Assembly (NCBI RefSeq): GCF_041346945.1
Contig: NZ_CP166850.1
Span: 1,178,001 to 1,242,000, forward strand
Direction of reading: 5' to 3'
DNA length: 64,000 nt
Source of the DNA: Amycolatopsis sp. cg9
Lineage (GTDB): Bacteria > Actinomycetota > Actinomycetes > Mycobacteriales > Pseudonocardiaceae
The position numbers and the translations under genes are program-made. Below, piece after piece: positions 26,227 through 34,726 of this stretch (positions are counted from its first letter, which is position 1; each line of letters opens with the position of its first letter). The notes below the pieces were generated by a model, which did not search any database, was not told where the DNA came from, and worked only from the letters and a program-made list of their open reading frames with translations.

Positions 26227-27305
26227 AACGCATCAACGAAGTCTTCGAGCGCTTCGAGGTAACTGCGCAAAGGATCAGGGTTTACCTGAACCCGCTCACC
26301 AGCCACCTGCTTTGGACCCGCAGTCATTTTATGGAGAGGAATACCCAGCATTGCTGACACAATACATGCACCATGATAATCGGGAACGGTGATAAATGCG
26401 CTCTCCGGCTTGCTTCTAGGATTCGCGAAGATTGATCGATTGTGCCGATAGATCTTACTTACTGTATCTTCAATGGTATTTGCGACCGCCTGAAATGCCT
26501 TACTTGGCTTTCCTTCATATTTTGTCACACGGTTGCTAACAAACGTGTGCAAGAGGGGAAGGTCGACCCCTTCCTCTCGCGCCCTACGCGAGAAGCTGAT
26601 CCGCGAGTAAGCAGACACCTTGCTGTCGCCGACTCCGTAGACCAGCGCCACCACGTTCTCAATCGCACGACGAGAACTGTCATCCGCAGTAAACGGAATA
26701 ACGATGTTCCTAGTTGCAGCAAGACCCAACTGCGTGTAAATAGCAAAGCTTGGGTTGCAGTCAAACATAAAGACAGCCGGACGATCACCACTCCTCGCCG
26801 CCAATGCGACCGTGAGATCTTTAATCCATTCCGTGACTTTCTTCCATGAATCTACAGGGATTGCCAGTTGAGACGTCTGACGTATTGCCTCAGCCAAGAT
26901 TTCAAGTAGATTGTCGCCGCATACCAAATACAGATTTTCCGGGATGTTTTTGTTAACAGTCACTGGATGACTAACGTAAGGTTCTACGTTCTCAATCTGT
27001 CGAAACGGCGAACTGAGGCGAGCTTCGATGTACCCTGCAACTGTCGCGCGTTCCGGCCTGGAGATCAGCTCATGCATCGCAGTCGGACTTGTCCGATAGC
27101 CGCCCAGAAGAATCTCACTCACGTTCGCCTGCGGACACAGATCGATAACGTAGACGTCGACGTCGTCGTTTCGGTGGGCATATTCGGATGACGCAATAAA
27201 GCAGAGGTAGCTCTTGCCTACGCCACCTTTGTTGTTCCAGAACGCGTAAGACGTCACCCGAGGGCCCCAACTCTGCTCAGACTGTATTGGCGCCAAATCG
27301 TACAC
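26223..27305 (-). CDS. ParA/MinD-like ATPase of the cargo module
   Basis: 360 residues from GTG 27305. The deviant Walker A is AFWNNKGGVGKSYLC (K26 and K31). The A' region is YVIDLCPQANVSEILLGG: D55 is present, but the second aspartate of the usual DxDPQ is cysteine. Later blocks are AVFMFDCNPSFAIYTQLGL and NIVIPFTADDSSRRAIENVV. ParA of a partition pair would have a small ParB or DNA-binding partner, but here the partner is a HEPN protein. The gene starts the low-GC operon. Its role might be a switch or localisation factor for the nuclease genes; this is an inference. Confidence 0.8.
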   Translation of the reverse strand: MYDLAPIQSEQSWGPRVTSYAFWNNKGGVGKSYLCFIASSEYAHRNDDVDVYVIDLCPQANVSEILLGGYRTSPTAMHELISRPERATVAGYIEARLSSPFRQIENVEPYVSHPVTVNKNIPENLYLVCGDNLLEILAEAIRQTSQLAIPVDSWKKVTEWIKDLTVALAARSGDRPAVFMFDCNPSFAIYTQLGLAATRNIVIPFTADDSSRRAIENVVALVYGVGDSKVSAYSRISFSRRAREEGVDLPLLHTFVSNRVTKYEGKPSKAFQAVANTIEDTVSKIYRHNRSIFANPRSKPESAFITVPDYHGACIVSAMLGIPLHKMTAGPKQVAGERVQVNPDPLRSYLEALEDFVDAL

Positions 27306-27322
27306 CGCCCGTAGTCGTATAC
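27306..27322 (-). promoter_or_regulatory. Possible -10 element close to the ParA-like start
   Basis: On the minus strand GTATAC (27317-27322) lies only 12 nt before the GTG at 27305, and no Shine-Dalgarno sequence is visible. A start site there would give a very short leader or leaderless mRNA. Weak evidence. Confidence 0.3.
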
Positions 27323-27864
27323 TGCCGAACTTGGCTCTACTGGATCAAGGGCGCGCCGCCGCTGGCGGCGCGCCTGTCGCCTACGTAGCCCCTCGCCTGG
27401 GCGGCCGCATCCGCTTCCGACACGGCGGGCTGCCGCTCCGCTCCGCCCGCCGGCCGGGCGGTGCGGCCGCCAGCGGGTCACCTGGCGCAGCGCCGCACGG
27501 CGGCACACGGGTCCCCAGAGCCAACGTCGGCCTCCTCTGCGAGCGGTCGTGACATACGGGTCGTTCGTGACTCGATCTCCGTTACGCACCGTCGCAAGAG
27601 ACCTCCATCCCGAAGCCGGATCGTGACAACGGCCGGTAGCACCGCGTCAAGACGATGAAGCGTGTCTTGCCCCGGCACCACCGGCCGCGTGGAGGCTTCG
27701 TATCGGGATGCAGGGCAGGGTGTGGCGTCGGTCGCCAGGCCGTCTCCAGGCCGTCAGAGGTCAGGAAGAGGCGGGCAACCGCGAGAACTGATGACAGACA
27801 AAACCGCAGCTCAGCGTACCTAAGAGGCGGAGACGCCGAGGTGCAGAAGAGGCCAGGAGCAGAT
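27306..27864. other. Gene-poor right end of the element; GC-rich hairpin
   Basis: About 560 bp without a convincing gene; the small open frames are short and mutually overlapping. GGCGCGCCGCC (27350-27360) and GGCGGCGCGCC (27364-27374) form a perfect 11-bp stem with a 3-nt loop, followed by more GC-rich inverted sequence to about 27480. Similar hairpin clusters sit near replication or transfer loci (dso, clt) in Streptomyces elements, so this is a candidate cis-acting site. GC rises again here against the cargo. Confidence 0.5.
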
Positions 27865-27901
27865 CATCGCGATCTGGCTGGCCATGTACGCCTAGCTGCG
27901 G
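27865..27901. repeat. attR: 37-bp direct repeat, right copy
   Basis: 36 of 37 bases are identical to 16633-16669. It is followed by the stop of the chromosomal nSTAND/WD40 gene at 27903, so before insertion the hemolysin III and nSTAND genes ended tail to tail. Confidence 0.92.
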
Positions 27902-27902
27902 T

Positions 27903-30572
27903 TCACCCGCGCATGTGAGCGGTGACCGCCTCGAAGTCCAGGTTCCACGGACGTGCCGTCCCGTCCGATCCCGCGCTCAACAGGCGTCCGTCCGGCAGGA
28001 ACGTCGTCGCCTGGATCGGGGCCAGGTGCCCGGACAGGGAGGCCTCCAGGCGTGGGTGGTGGGGGTTGGTCAGGTCGATGATCCGGACCGTTGTGCTGCG
28101 GTCGATCACCGCCAGCCGCCGCGCTCCGGCGTCGAAGGCCGCTGCTTGGAAGCTGCTCGGGGGCAGTGGCAGTGCACCCAGCTCGCGGGGCTCGAGGACG
28201 TTGCTCGTGTCCCACAACCGCAACTGCTCGTCCCCGTAGACGTCGGCGATCGCCATGAAGCCCTGGGCCGCGTCGAAGATCACGTTGCCGATTCCGCGCC
28301 ACGTCGTGGTCAGGCGGGCCTCGTCCGTCAAGGTCCAGACCTGGATCGACGCCGTGTCCCACTCCTGCAAGCCGGTGAACACCGTGTGGCCGTCCGGGCC
28401 GAAGGCGATCGACCTGGTCGGGGGCAGCTCGGCGAGTAGCCGGGGCGCGTCGCCGTGGTCGATCGCCAGCAGGCGCGTCGGGTGCCCGTCCGCGCGAAGC
28501 GCCAAAACCCTTCCCGTGGGGTCGATGCGGGCGGCCTCGGCGTCCGGGAACGTCGCGGCCGGCGCTGCCGGGTTCGCCACGTCGAAGAGCTCGATGACGT
28601 TGTGCGGTCGCGACACCGTGAGCCAGCGGCCGTCCGGGCTGAACGCGATCGCCGGTTGGGGGCCCAGGGCGCCGGGGATGGTGGCCAGGCGGCGGTAGTG
28701 CGGCACGTCCCACACCTGCACGGCCGCCGCCGTGGTGAACGCGAGCAAACGGCCGTCGCGGCAGAGCGCGGCGTCCCGGATGGTGGTCGAGAAGTCGATG
28801 CGGTCGCCGGCCGCGGCCGCGCTCAGCACCAGGTCACGGGCCTCGTCGGTCGGGGCGATCCGGTACGCCGCCAGCGCCAGGCGCGCGGCCTCGCCGGAGT
28901 CGGTGAGGAGGAAGCCACGGCCTTGCGACACCATGCGTTGCGACGTCGCGAGCGCGGCCTGCTCCGTGGCTTGGCGCCGGGCGGACACCCCGTACGCCGT
29001 GACGGCCGCGATGAGCACGACCAGAACCGCGACGGTCGTCGTCAGCAGGCGGCGGCGGTTCGCCCGGCGTCGCTCGGCGTTCCGCTCGCCGTCCCGCAGA
29101 GCGGTCGCGGCCTCCAAGAACGCGCGCTCGACGCCGTTCAAGCTCGCCTCGTTGCCCGCGCGCCACGTCAGAGCGGCGTCCAGGCGCGCGCCGCGGTAGA
29201 GGGCGCCCGGGTCGCGGTCGAACGTCTCCCATTCGCCGGCGGCTCGGGTCAGGCGGCGGTGGACCTGCATGCCTTCGCGGTCTTCGGTGAGCCAGTCCCG
29301 CAGACGCGGCCAGTGCCGCAGCAGTGCTTCGTGGGTCAGCTCCACGCTGTCGCGGTCGAGGCTCACCAGGCGCGCCGCGGCGAGGCGGTCCAGGACCTCG
29401 CGCACCGCGGGTTCGTCGCCCAGCTCGTCGCGCGCGACCCGCCGTTTCACCACGGGGGAACCGATTTCCGACGCGACCAGGCGGCGGCACAGGTGCCGCA
29501 GCGTCTCCCGTTGCGCCGGGGTCAAACTCTCGTACGTCGCTTCCGCTGTGCGGGCCAGCGCGTGCTCGATGCCGCCGGTGCGCTCGTAGCCGTCGAGGGT
29601 CAGGCGCATGCCGCTGCGGCGCCGCCAGGTTTCCCGCAGCGCGTGCGACAGCAACGGCAGCACCGCGGGCTGGCTGGTCGCCTCGGCGACCAGCCTCGTG
29701 ACGAGTGCCGTGTCGACCGCGCAGCCGGCCGCCGCGGCCGGGCGGACGATCGCTTCACGCAGCTCGTCCGGGCGCATCGGGCCGATCAGGATCTGGGCGT
29801 CGGTCAGCGCGCCGGCCAAACCCTCGTGGAAGGCGCAGTGCTCGTAGAAGTCCGCCCGGATCCCGAGGACCACGCGGGTACCGCCCACGGCCGAGCCGAC
29901 CAGCTCCGAGAGGAACTCCGCTCGCTCGGCGGGATCGGTGCACAGGGTGAAGCACTCTTCGAACTGGTCGACCACGACCACGCGGTCGCGTCCCGCCGGC
30001 TGGGCTGCGTACTCACGCAGGGGATGCGCTCCCGGCGTGAAGAAGACGTGCTCGCCGGTCAGTCGCGGGATCAGGCCGGCCCGCAGCAGCGAGGACTTGC
30101 CGGCGCCCGAAGGACCGAACACCGCCACCAGCGGGCGGCGCGACAACCGGTCGAGCAGGTCGTCGACCAGCCGGTCACGACCGAAGAAGCGGTCGGCGTC
30201 CCCGGTCTGGAACGCCGCCAAGCCCACGTAGGGCGGCTGCTCCCCGGGAGCGGTCTCCGAGTCCTCGAGCGCCAGCTCCGCGGCGGTCTCGTGCCAACGC
30301 CGTTCCCAGGCTTCGACCTCCCCGCCGCACGCCCGGACGTACCCGAGGGTCACCGGCAGTGTCGGGAGCCGCTGCCCGCCCGCGGCGTCGGACAGCGTGG
30401 TGGACGAGTAGTGCGCGCGCCGCGCCAGCTCCCGGTAGGTCGGGGTGCCCGCCTGGACCCGCAAGGCCCGCAGCTCGGCCGCGAACCGGGCCAAGCCGTC
30501 TTCGGCCGGCTCCAGCGGTCGTTCTCGTCGCGGCACGAAGCTCCCCGTGGCTCGTCTTTGTCCGGGCTCCAT
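27903..30572 (-). CDS. HTH-nSTAND ATPase-WD40 protein
   Basis: 889 residues, ATG 30572. An XRE-like HTH lies at about residues 27-90 (FAAELRALRVQAGTPTYRELARRAHYSSTTLSDAAGG). An nSTAND1 ATPase follows with FFGRDRLVDDLL, Walker A VFGPSGAGKSSLL (K159), Walker B VVVVDQFEECFTL (D202) and the WHB-like TLRHLCRRLVA. There is one membrane helix near residue 505-525 (LLTTTVAVLVVLIAAVTAYGV) and a C-terminal beta-propeller (IAFSPDGRWLTVS, LSGHLAPIQATTFLPDGRLLSAGSDGTARPW). It looks like a membrane-anchored sensor or signal-transduction ATPase. Comparable proteins include predicted conflict effectors, but no effector domain is seen. Confidence 0.88.
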   Translation of the reverse strand: MEPGQRRATGSFVPRRERPLEPAEDGLARFAAELRALRVQAGTPTYRELARRAHYSSTTLSDAAGGQRLPTLPVTLGYVRACGGEVEAWERRWHETAAELALEDSETAPGEQPPYVGLAAFQTGDADRFFGRDRLVDDLLDRLSRRPLVAVFGPSGAGKSSLLRAGLIPRLTGEHVFFTPGAHPLREYAAQPAGRDRVVVVDQFEECFTLCTDPAERAEFLSELVGSAVGGTRVVLGIRADFYEHCAFHEGLAGALTDAQILIGPMRPDELREAIVRPAAAAGCAVDTALVTRLVAEATSQPAVLPLLSHALRETWRRRSGMRLTLDGYERTGGIEHALARTAEATYESLTPAQRETLRHLCRRLVASEIGSPVVKRRVARDELGDEPAVREVLDRLAAARLVSLDRDSVELTHEALLRHWPRLRDWLTEDREGMQVHRRLTRAAGEWETFDRDPGALYRGARLDAALTWRAGNEASLNGVERAFLEAATALRDGERNAERRRANRRRLLTTTVAVLVVLIAAVTAYGVSARRQATEQAALATSQRMVSQGRGFLLTDSGEAARLALAAYRIAPTDEARDLVLSAAAAGDRIDFSTTIRDAALCRDGRLLAFTTAAAVQVWDVPHYRRLATIPGALGPQPAIAFSPDGRWLTVSRPHNVIELFDVANPAAPAATFPDAEAARIDPTGRVLALRADGHPTRLLAIDHGDAPRLLAELPPTRSIAFGPDGHTVFTGLQEWDTASIQVWTLTDEARLTTTWRGIGNVIFDAAQGFMAIADVYGDEQLRLWDTSNVLEPRELGALPLPPSSFQAAAFDAGARRLAVIDRSTTVRIIDLTNPHHPRLEASLSGHLAPIQATTFLPDGRLLSAGSDGTARPWNLDFEAVTAHMRG

Positions 30573-30589
30573 TGTGCGCGCACAGCGAA

Positions 30590-30627
30590 AGGGGCTTCGC
30601 TCGCACTCCCCAGCGAACGAAGCCCCT
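30590..30627 (-). terminator. Hairpin downstream of the AhpD-like gene
   Basis: AGGGGCTTCG (30590-30599) pairs with CGAAGCCCCT (30618-30627), with a further TCGC/GCGA pairing inside. On the minus strand it lies 15 bp after the stop of the AhpD-like gene and is followed by TTTCGC. Confidence 0.65.
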
Positions 30628-30642
30628 CCTCGGCAACCGGTC

Positions 30643-31116
30643 TCAGCCGAACATGCCCGGCTGGTACTCGCCCGCCGGGTTCTGGACGATCACGTTCAAG
30701 CGGTTCCACGCGTTGATCATCGCCACCAGCGAGATCAGCGCGCCGATCTGCTCGTCGTCGAAGTGCTTGCGGACCTCCGACCACGTCGAGTCGCTGACGC
30801 CGGTGTGCGCGTCCGCCAGGCGGGTTGCCTCCTCTGTCAGGGCCAGGGCCGCGCGCTCGGCCTCGGTGAACACCACCGCTTCGCGCCAGGCCGCCACCAT
30901 CGCCAGGCGGACCGCCGTCTCGCCGTTGGCCGCCGCGTCCTTCGTGTGCATGTCGAGGCACATTCCGCAGCCGTTGATCTGGCTCGCGCGGATCTTCACC
31001 AGCTCCTGCGTCGCCTTCGGCAGGGAGGACTCCTCGACCGGGCGGGACGCCGCGATCAGGCGCTTGACGAACTTGGCGGTGATCTCGTTCTCGAACATGT
31101 TGAGCCGCGCTTCCAT
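30643..31116 (-). CDS. AhpD-like carboxymuconolactone decarboxylase-family protein
   Basis: 157 residues from ATG 31116. The AhpD-like redox motif is INGCGMCLDMHTKDA, with C50, C53 and H57. The rest is all-helical (VRLAMVAAWREAVVFTEAERAALALTEEATRL, LISLVAMINAWNRLNVI). Such proteins reduce peroxides or act as small thiol oxidoreductases. A longer frame starts at 31182 but lacks a good ribosome site. It is followed by a terminator, so it forms a single-gene unit. Confidence 0.85.
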   Translation of the reverse strand: MEARLNMFENEITAKFVKRLIAASRPVEESSLPKATQELVKIRASQINGCGMCLDMHTKDAAANGETAVRLAMVAAWREAVVFTEAERAALALTEEATRLADAHTGVSDSTWSEVRKHFDDEQIGALISLVAMINAWNRLNVIVQNPAGEYQPGMFG

Positions 31117-31413
31117 CGTTCTTCCCTTCCGTCTTCCGGTTTCACAGCCATGACGAGGACGGCGGCGAGGTTGTGACAGCACGGTGAGTGGCGCCGGTCA
31201 CATCCACACCTTCGCGCCAACCCCGCGGCCCCGATCACGCCGGGGACCGCCCGCCCGACCTGCGGCGACACCACGGACGTGGCCAGTCGGGGCGCCTTCA
31301 AACGATCACCTTCGGGGGTCACCCACGGGGACACCACGACGGTTGCCGTGATCGGCAGCGCGGCCGACGGTGGCTTCACCAAGGACCCAACGCGCGAAAG
31401 GAGCCGCACCGCG

Positions 31414-32208
31414 ATGGCCAAGACCATGCAGCCCCAGGAGCTCATCGACAGTGCCGTGGTCGACCCGGACGGCAACAAGCTCGGGAAGGTCGGCACCGTC
31501 TACCTCGCCGACGCGACGCACCAGCCGGAGTGGATCACCGTCAAGACCGGGCTCTTCGGCACCAAGGAAAGCTTCGTCCCGCTCTCCGGCGCGCACACCG
31601 ACCGGGACGGCGTCCACGTCCGGGTCGACAAGGACAGCGTTTCCGACGCGCCCCGCATCGACGCCGACGGGCACCTCTCCCCCGAGGAGAGCGCCCAGCT
31701 CTACCGCCACTACGGCCTGCCGGTGCCCCGCACCTCACCCGACGGCCGGATGCCCGCGGGCCGCACGGGCGAGACGGGCAAGACGGGCGAACGCGACCGG
31801 GCCGGCGACCGCCGGCAGGCCAAGGGCGAGTCCGGCATGGACGACAAGGGCAGCATGACCCGCTCCGAGGAGCGGCTGAACGTCGGGACCGAGCAGGTCG
31901 AGACCGGTCACGTGCGGCTGCGCAAGTACGTCGTCACCGAGGAGCAGCAGGTCACCGTCCCGGTGCGGCACGAAGAAGTGCGCATCGAGCGCGAGCCGAT
32001 CACCGAGGCCGACGGCGAGGCCGAGATCGGCGAAGCCGAGCAGGACGTCGTCCTCCACGCCGAGAAACCCGTCGTGCGCAAGGAAACCGTGCCGGTCGAG
32101 CGGGCGCGGCTGCGGACCGAGTCGGTCACCGAGGAGCAGACCGTTTCCGGCAAGGTCCGCAAGGAGCAGTTCGAAGTCACCGACGACGAAGGCAAGCGCC
32201 GCCGGTAG
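31414..32208 (+). CDS. PRC-barrel and DUF2382 domain protein
   Basis: 264 residues from ATG 31414, with GAAAGGAG upstream; the frame opens earlier but without an RBS. Residues 1-110 form a PRC-barrel (LIDSAVVDPDGNKLGKVGTVYLADATHQPEWITVKTG). A low-complexity linker rich in Gly, Arg and Asp follows (GRTGETGKTGERDRAG). Residues 150-264 form DUF2382 (LNVGTEQVETGHVRLRKYVVTEEQQVTVPVRHEEVRIEREPI), highly charged. Members are induced by stress in actinobacteria and Deinococcus. Ends at a 13-bp hairpin. Confidence 0.85.
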   Translation: MAKTMQPQELIDSAVVDPDGNKLGKVGTVYLADATHQPEWITVKTGLFGTKESFVPLSGAHTDRDGVHVRVDKDSVSDAPRIDADGHLSPEESAQLYRHYGLPVPRTSPDGRMPAGRTGETGKTGERDRAGDRRQAKGESGMDDKGSMTRSEERLNVGTEQVETGHVRLRKYVVTEEQQVTVPVRHEEVRIEREPITEADGEAEIGEAEQDVVLHAEKPVVRKETVPVERARLRTESVTEEQTVSGKVRKEQFEVTDDEGKRRR

Positions 32209-32216
32209 AGCCGCCG

Positions 32217-32249
32217 CGGGGTGGCCGGTCCCCGATACCGGCCACCCCG
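32217..32249. terminator. 13-bp hairpin between convergent genes
   Basis: Arms 32217-32229 and 32237-32249 with a 7-nt loop (CCCCGAT). It lies 8 bp after the PRC/DUF2382 stop and just before the end of the convergent gene at 32253. Confidence 0.7.
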
Positions 32250-32252
32250 TGG

Positions 32253-32711
32253 TCACGACTTCGCGTGCTCGAGGCGGGGCAGACCCGCGATCAGCTGCAG
32301 GCCCTTCTTCCGCATCGACGGCGGGAACGGCGGCATCGACAGGGTCAGGACCTGGTCCCAGCCGTGGATGCGGAGCTCGAACTTCACCAGGAAGCCGCTC
32401 TTCGGCTCGGTGATCGCGACGTGCGTGCGCGGCACGCCGAAGAGCGCCTTGCCGGGGCCGCCGGTGTGCACGTCGGCCTCGAAGAACAGCAGCTGGCGGT
32501 CGGTCAGCAGCAGGTAGAGCTCGCGCTGGGACGTGATCGAGAACATCGTCCCGCCGCTCAGGACCGCGGTCGCGATGCCGAGCGCGAAGTGCTCACCCAG
32601 CACCTTCCGCAGCGAGCCGACCTTGGCCATGGCGATCACTTCGGGCGTTTCGCCCGGTTGCATCATCGGTGCGGCGGTTTCCAGCAGACGTCTTTCGCGG
32701 CGTGCGCCCAT
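32253..32711 (-). CDS. Conserved hypothetical protein (152 aa)
   Basis: ATG 32711 with AAGGA about 8 nt upstream. The central part is strand-rich (MFSITSQRELYLLLTDRQLLFFEADVHTGGPGKALFGVPRTHVAITEPKSG), resembling actinobacterial proteins with a PH-like fold, ending LQLIAGLPRLEHAKS. The upstream extension to 32813 is a shadow of the promoter region. The gene is convergent with the PRC-barrel gene and downstream of the acyl-CoA oxidase gap. No defined function. Confidence 0.65.
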   Translation of the reverse strand: MGARRERRLLETAAPMMQPGETPEVIAMAKVGSLRKVLGEHFALGIATAVLSGGTMFSITSQRELYLLLTDRQLLFFEADVHTGGPGKALFGVPRTHVAITEPKSGFLVKFELRIHGWDQVLTLSMPPFPPSMRKKGLQLIAGLPRLEHAKS

Positions 32712-32813
32712 CGCGGGTCCTTCGGGGAGTTCGGGAAGCGGACGCGCAAGGCTAGATCGCCGCCACCGCCCGGTTTCCGCCACCCCACCGAAGGATCCGC
32801 GCAAAACGTCCAT

Positions 32814-34703
32814 TCAGGACTTGAGCATCGGCGCCGCCAGGAACTGCTCCGGGATCGCGAACGCGTCCACCAGGGTCCGCGCGTGCGGGCGCAGCTGCGC
32901 GCACAACCCGTTCACCGCCGCGGTGACGGCTTTCCCGCGCGACGCCGTCAAGCGGCCGTGGCCCAGGAACCAGGCCAGGTCCTCTTCGATCGCCGACAGC
33001 GCGTACAGGTCGCAGACGCGCTCCAGCAGCGTGCGGGCGTCCGGGTCTTCGCAGCGCTCGATCGCCGCCACGAACGCCGACAGGACCAGGCGCTCGACGT
33101 GGACGCGGCCGGCGCGCAGCACGTGGTCCTGCGCCGAGTTGAACACGCCGAACGGGTCCGAAGCCGCCTTGCGCAGGCGTTTCGCCACGCCCTCCACGAC
33201 GTGTTCCTCGCGGTCCTCGAACAGCCGGAGCTGCCACTCGCGGCGGAAGAAGACCTCCGCGTCGGAGCCCTCGGTCAGCGCCTCGACGGCCTTGCGCGCC
33301 GACGTCCGCTCCAGGACCGCGCTGACCACCTGCTCGGCGAAGAACCGCGCGGTCGCCAGCGGCGAGAGGTCTTGGAAGTCCTGCTTGTAACTGGTCAGAA
33401 GCCCCTTCGCGACCAGCTGCAGCAGCACCGTGTTGTCGCCCTCGAACGTCGTGAAGACGTCGGTGTCGGCCTTCAGCCCGGGCAGCAGGTTCTCCGCCAG
33501 GTAACCCGAGCCGCCGCAGGCCTCGCGCGCCGCCTGGATCGTCGCGGTCGCGTGCCAGGTGTTGAGGGCCTTCATCCCGGCCGCGCGCGACTCCAGTTCG
33601 CGCTGCTCCTCCTCGGGCGCCGCGGAGTCGATGTCGTGCAGCTTCGACACCAGCTCCTCCTGCGCGAAGTGCAGTGCGTACGTCTTCGCCAGCGCCGGCA
33701 GCAGTTTCCGCTGGTGGGCGAGGTAGTCGAGGATGACGACCTCGTCGCCGTCCGGGGTCAGGAACTGGCGGCGGTGCTCGCCGTAGCGGATCGCCAGTGC
33801 CAGCGCGCGTTTCGTCGCGCTGCCCGCGCTGCCGCCGACGCTCACCCGGCCGCGGATCAGCGTGCCCAGCATGGTGAAGAACCGGCGGCTGTCGCTTTCG
33901 ATCGGGCTCGAATACGTCCCGTTCTCGTCGACGTCGCCGAAGCGGTTCAGCAAGGCCTCGCGCGGGACGCGGACGTGGTCGAAGCTCAACCGTCCATTGT
34001 CGACACCGTTCAGCCCGGCCTTCGGGCCGCAGTCCTCGATGGACACCCCCGGCAGCGGTTTCCCGTCGCCGTCCCGGATCGGCACCATGAACGCGTGCAC
34101 GCCGCGCGATTCACCGCCGGTGACCAGCTGGGCGAACACCACCGCCAGCCGGCCGTCGCGGGCCGCGTTGCCGATGTATTCCTTCTGCGCCATGTGGTCC
34201 GGCGTGTGCACGACGAACTCGCCGTCGGCGTACGTCGCCGTCGTGCGCAGGTGCTGGACGTCGGAGCCGTGACCGTGCTCGGTCATCGCGAAGCAGCCCA
34301 GCAGGTCGAGGTTCATGATCGAGCGCAGGTAGCGCTCGTGGTGCCGTTCGGTGCCGAGCAGCTGGACGGCGCCGCCGAACAGTCCCCATTGGACACCGGC
34401 CTTGACCATCAGGGAGAGATCGCCGTAACCCAGCATCTCGAACGACGTGACCGAGCCGCCGACGTCGCCGCCACCGCCGTACGCCGGGTCGAACCCCAGG
34501 CCGGGCCGGTCGGTCGCGGCGAGCGCGCGCAGTTGGTCGAGCACCTGCGCGCGGTGCGGCTCGGTGGCGAGGTCGACCGGGTCGCGGAACTCCGTGTCGG
34601 TCATCTGCGCCCGCACCCCGCGGCGCAGCTCGGCCCAGCGACCGTCGAGGACGGCGGTCAGCGAGTCCGGGTCCACTTTCGACGGCACTTCGGGGACGTC
34701 CAC
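32814..34703 (-). CDS. Acyl-CoA oxidase/dehydrogenase-family flavoenzyme
   Basis: 629 residues, ATG 34703. The size and ending PMLKS fit the acyl-CoA oxidase family, longer than a usual dehydrogenase (about 380). Typical blocks are LGCFAMTEHGHGSDVQHLRTTATY (FAD and substrate side), CGPKAGLNGVDNGRLSFDHVRVPREALL, ATKRALALAIRYGEHRRQF and the catalytic glutamate in TTFEGDNTVLLQLVAKGLL. It should oxidise an acyl-CoA to the 2-enoyl form. Promoter region 34727-34760 holds a long inverted repeat that may be an operator. Confidence 0.9.
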   Translation of the reverse strand: MDVPEVPSKVDPDSLTAVLDGRWAELRRGVRAQMTDTEFRDPVDLATEPHRAQVLDQLRALAATDRPGLGFDPAYGGGGDVGGSVTSFEMLGYGDLSLMVKAGVQWGLFGGAVQLLGTERHHERYLRSIMNLDLLGCFAMTEHGHGSDVQHLRTTATYADGEFVVHTPDHMAQKEYIGNAARDGRLAVVFAQLVTGGESRGVHAFMVPIRDGDGKPLPGVSIEDCGPKAGLNGVDNGRLSFDHVRVPREALLNRFGDVDENGTYSSPIESDSRRFFTMLGTLIRGRVSVGGSAGSATKRALALAIRYGEHRRQFLTPDGDEVVILDYLAHQRKLLPALAKTYALHFAQEELVSKLHDIDSAAPEEEQRELESRAAGMKALNTWHATATIQAAREACGGSGYLAENLLPGLKADTDVFTTFEGDNTVLLQLVAKGLLTSYKQDFQDLSPLATARFFAEQVVSAVLERTSARKAVEALTEGSDAEVFFRREWQLRLFEDREEHVVEGVAKRLRKAASDPFGVFNSAQDHVLRAGRVHVERLVLSAFVAAIERCEDPDARTLLERVCDLYALSAIEEDLAWFLGHGRLTASRGKAVTAAVNGLCAQLRPHARTLVDAFAIPEQFLAAPMLKS

Positions 34704-34726
34704 GGCTACCTCCGGAAAGGACTGAC

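Larger units (their letters stand above)
16670..27901. mobile_element. AICE/pSAM2-type integrative element, about 11.2 kb
   Basis: Bounded by the 37-bp direct repeats. Next to the left repeat lie a tyrosine integrase and xis. A leftward-reading block of rep, tra (FtsK type), a zinc-ribbon gene, several small conserved genes and a Pra-like activator follows. Then, on the plus strand, an XRE regulator and a Nudix gene. This is the standard module order of actinomycete integrative and conjugative elements. The attachment gene is hemolysin III, whereas elements of this class usually use tRNA genes. No separate spread (spd) genes or GntR-type KorSA repressor are seen. The right third is lower in GC and carries unrelated cargo. 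Confidence 0.92.

Noticed and set aside
27331..27658. Short plus-strand open frames at the right end of the element
   Set aside because: They overlap each other, lack ribosome sites and look like low-complexity GC-rich sequence around the hairpin.
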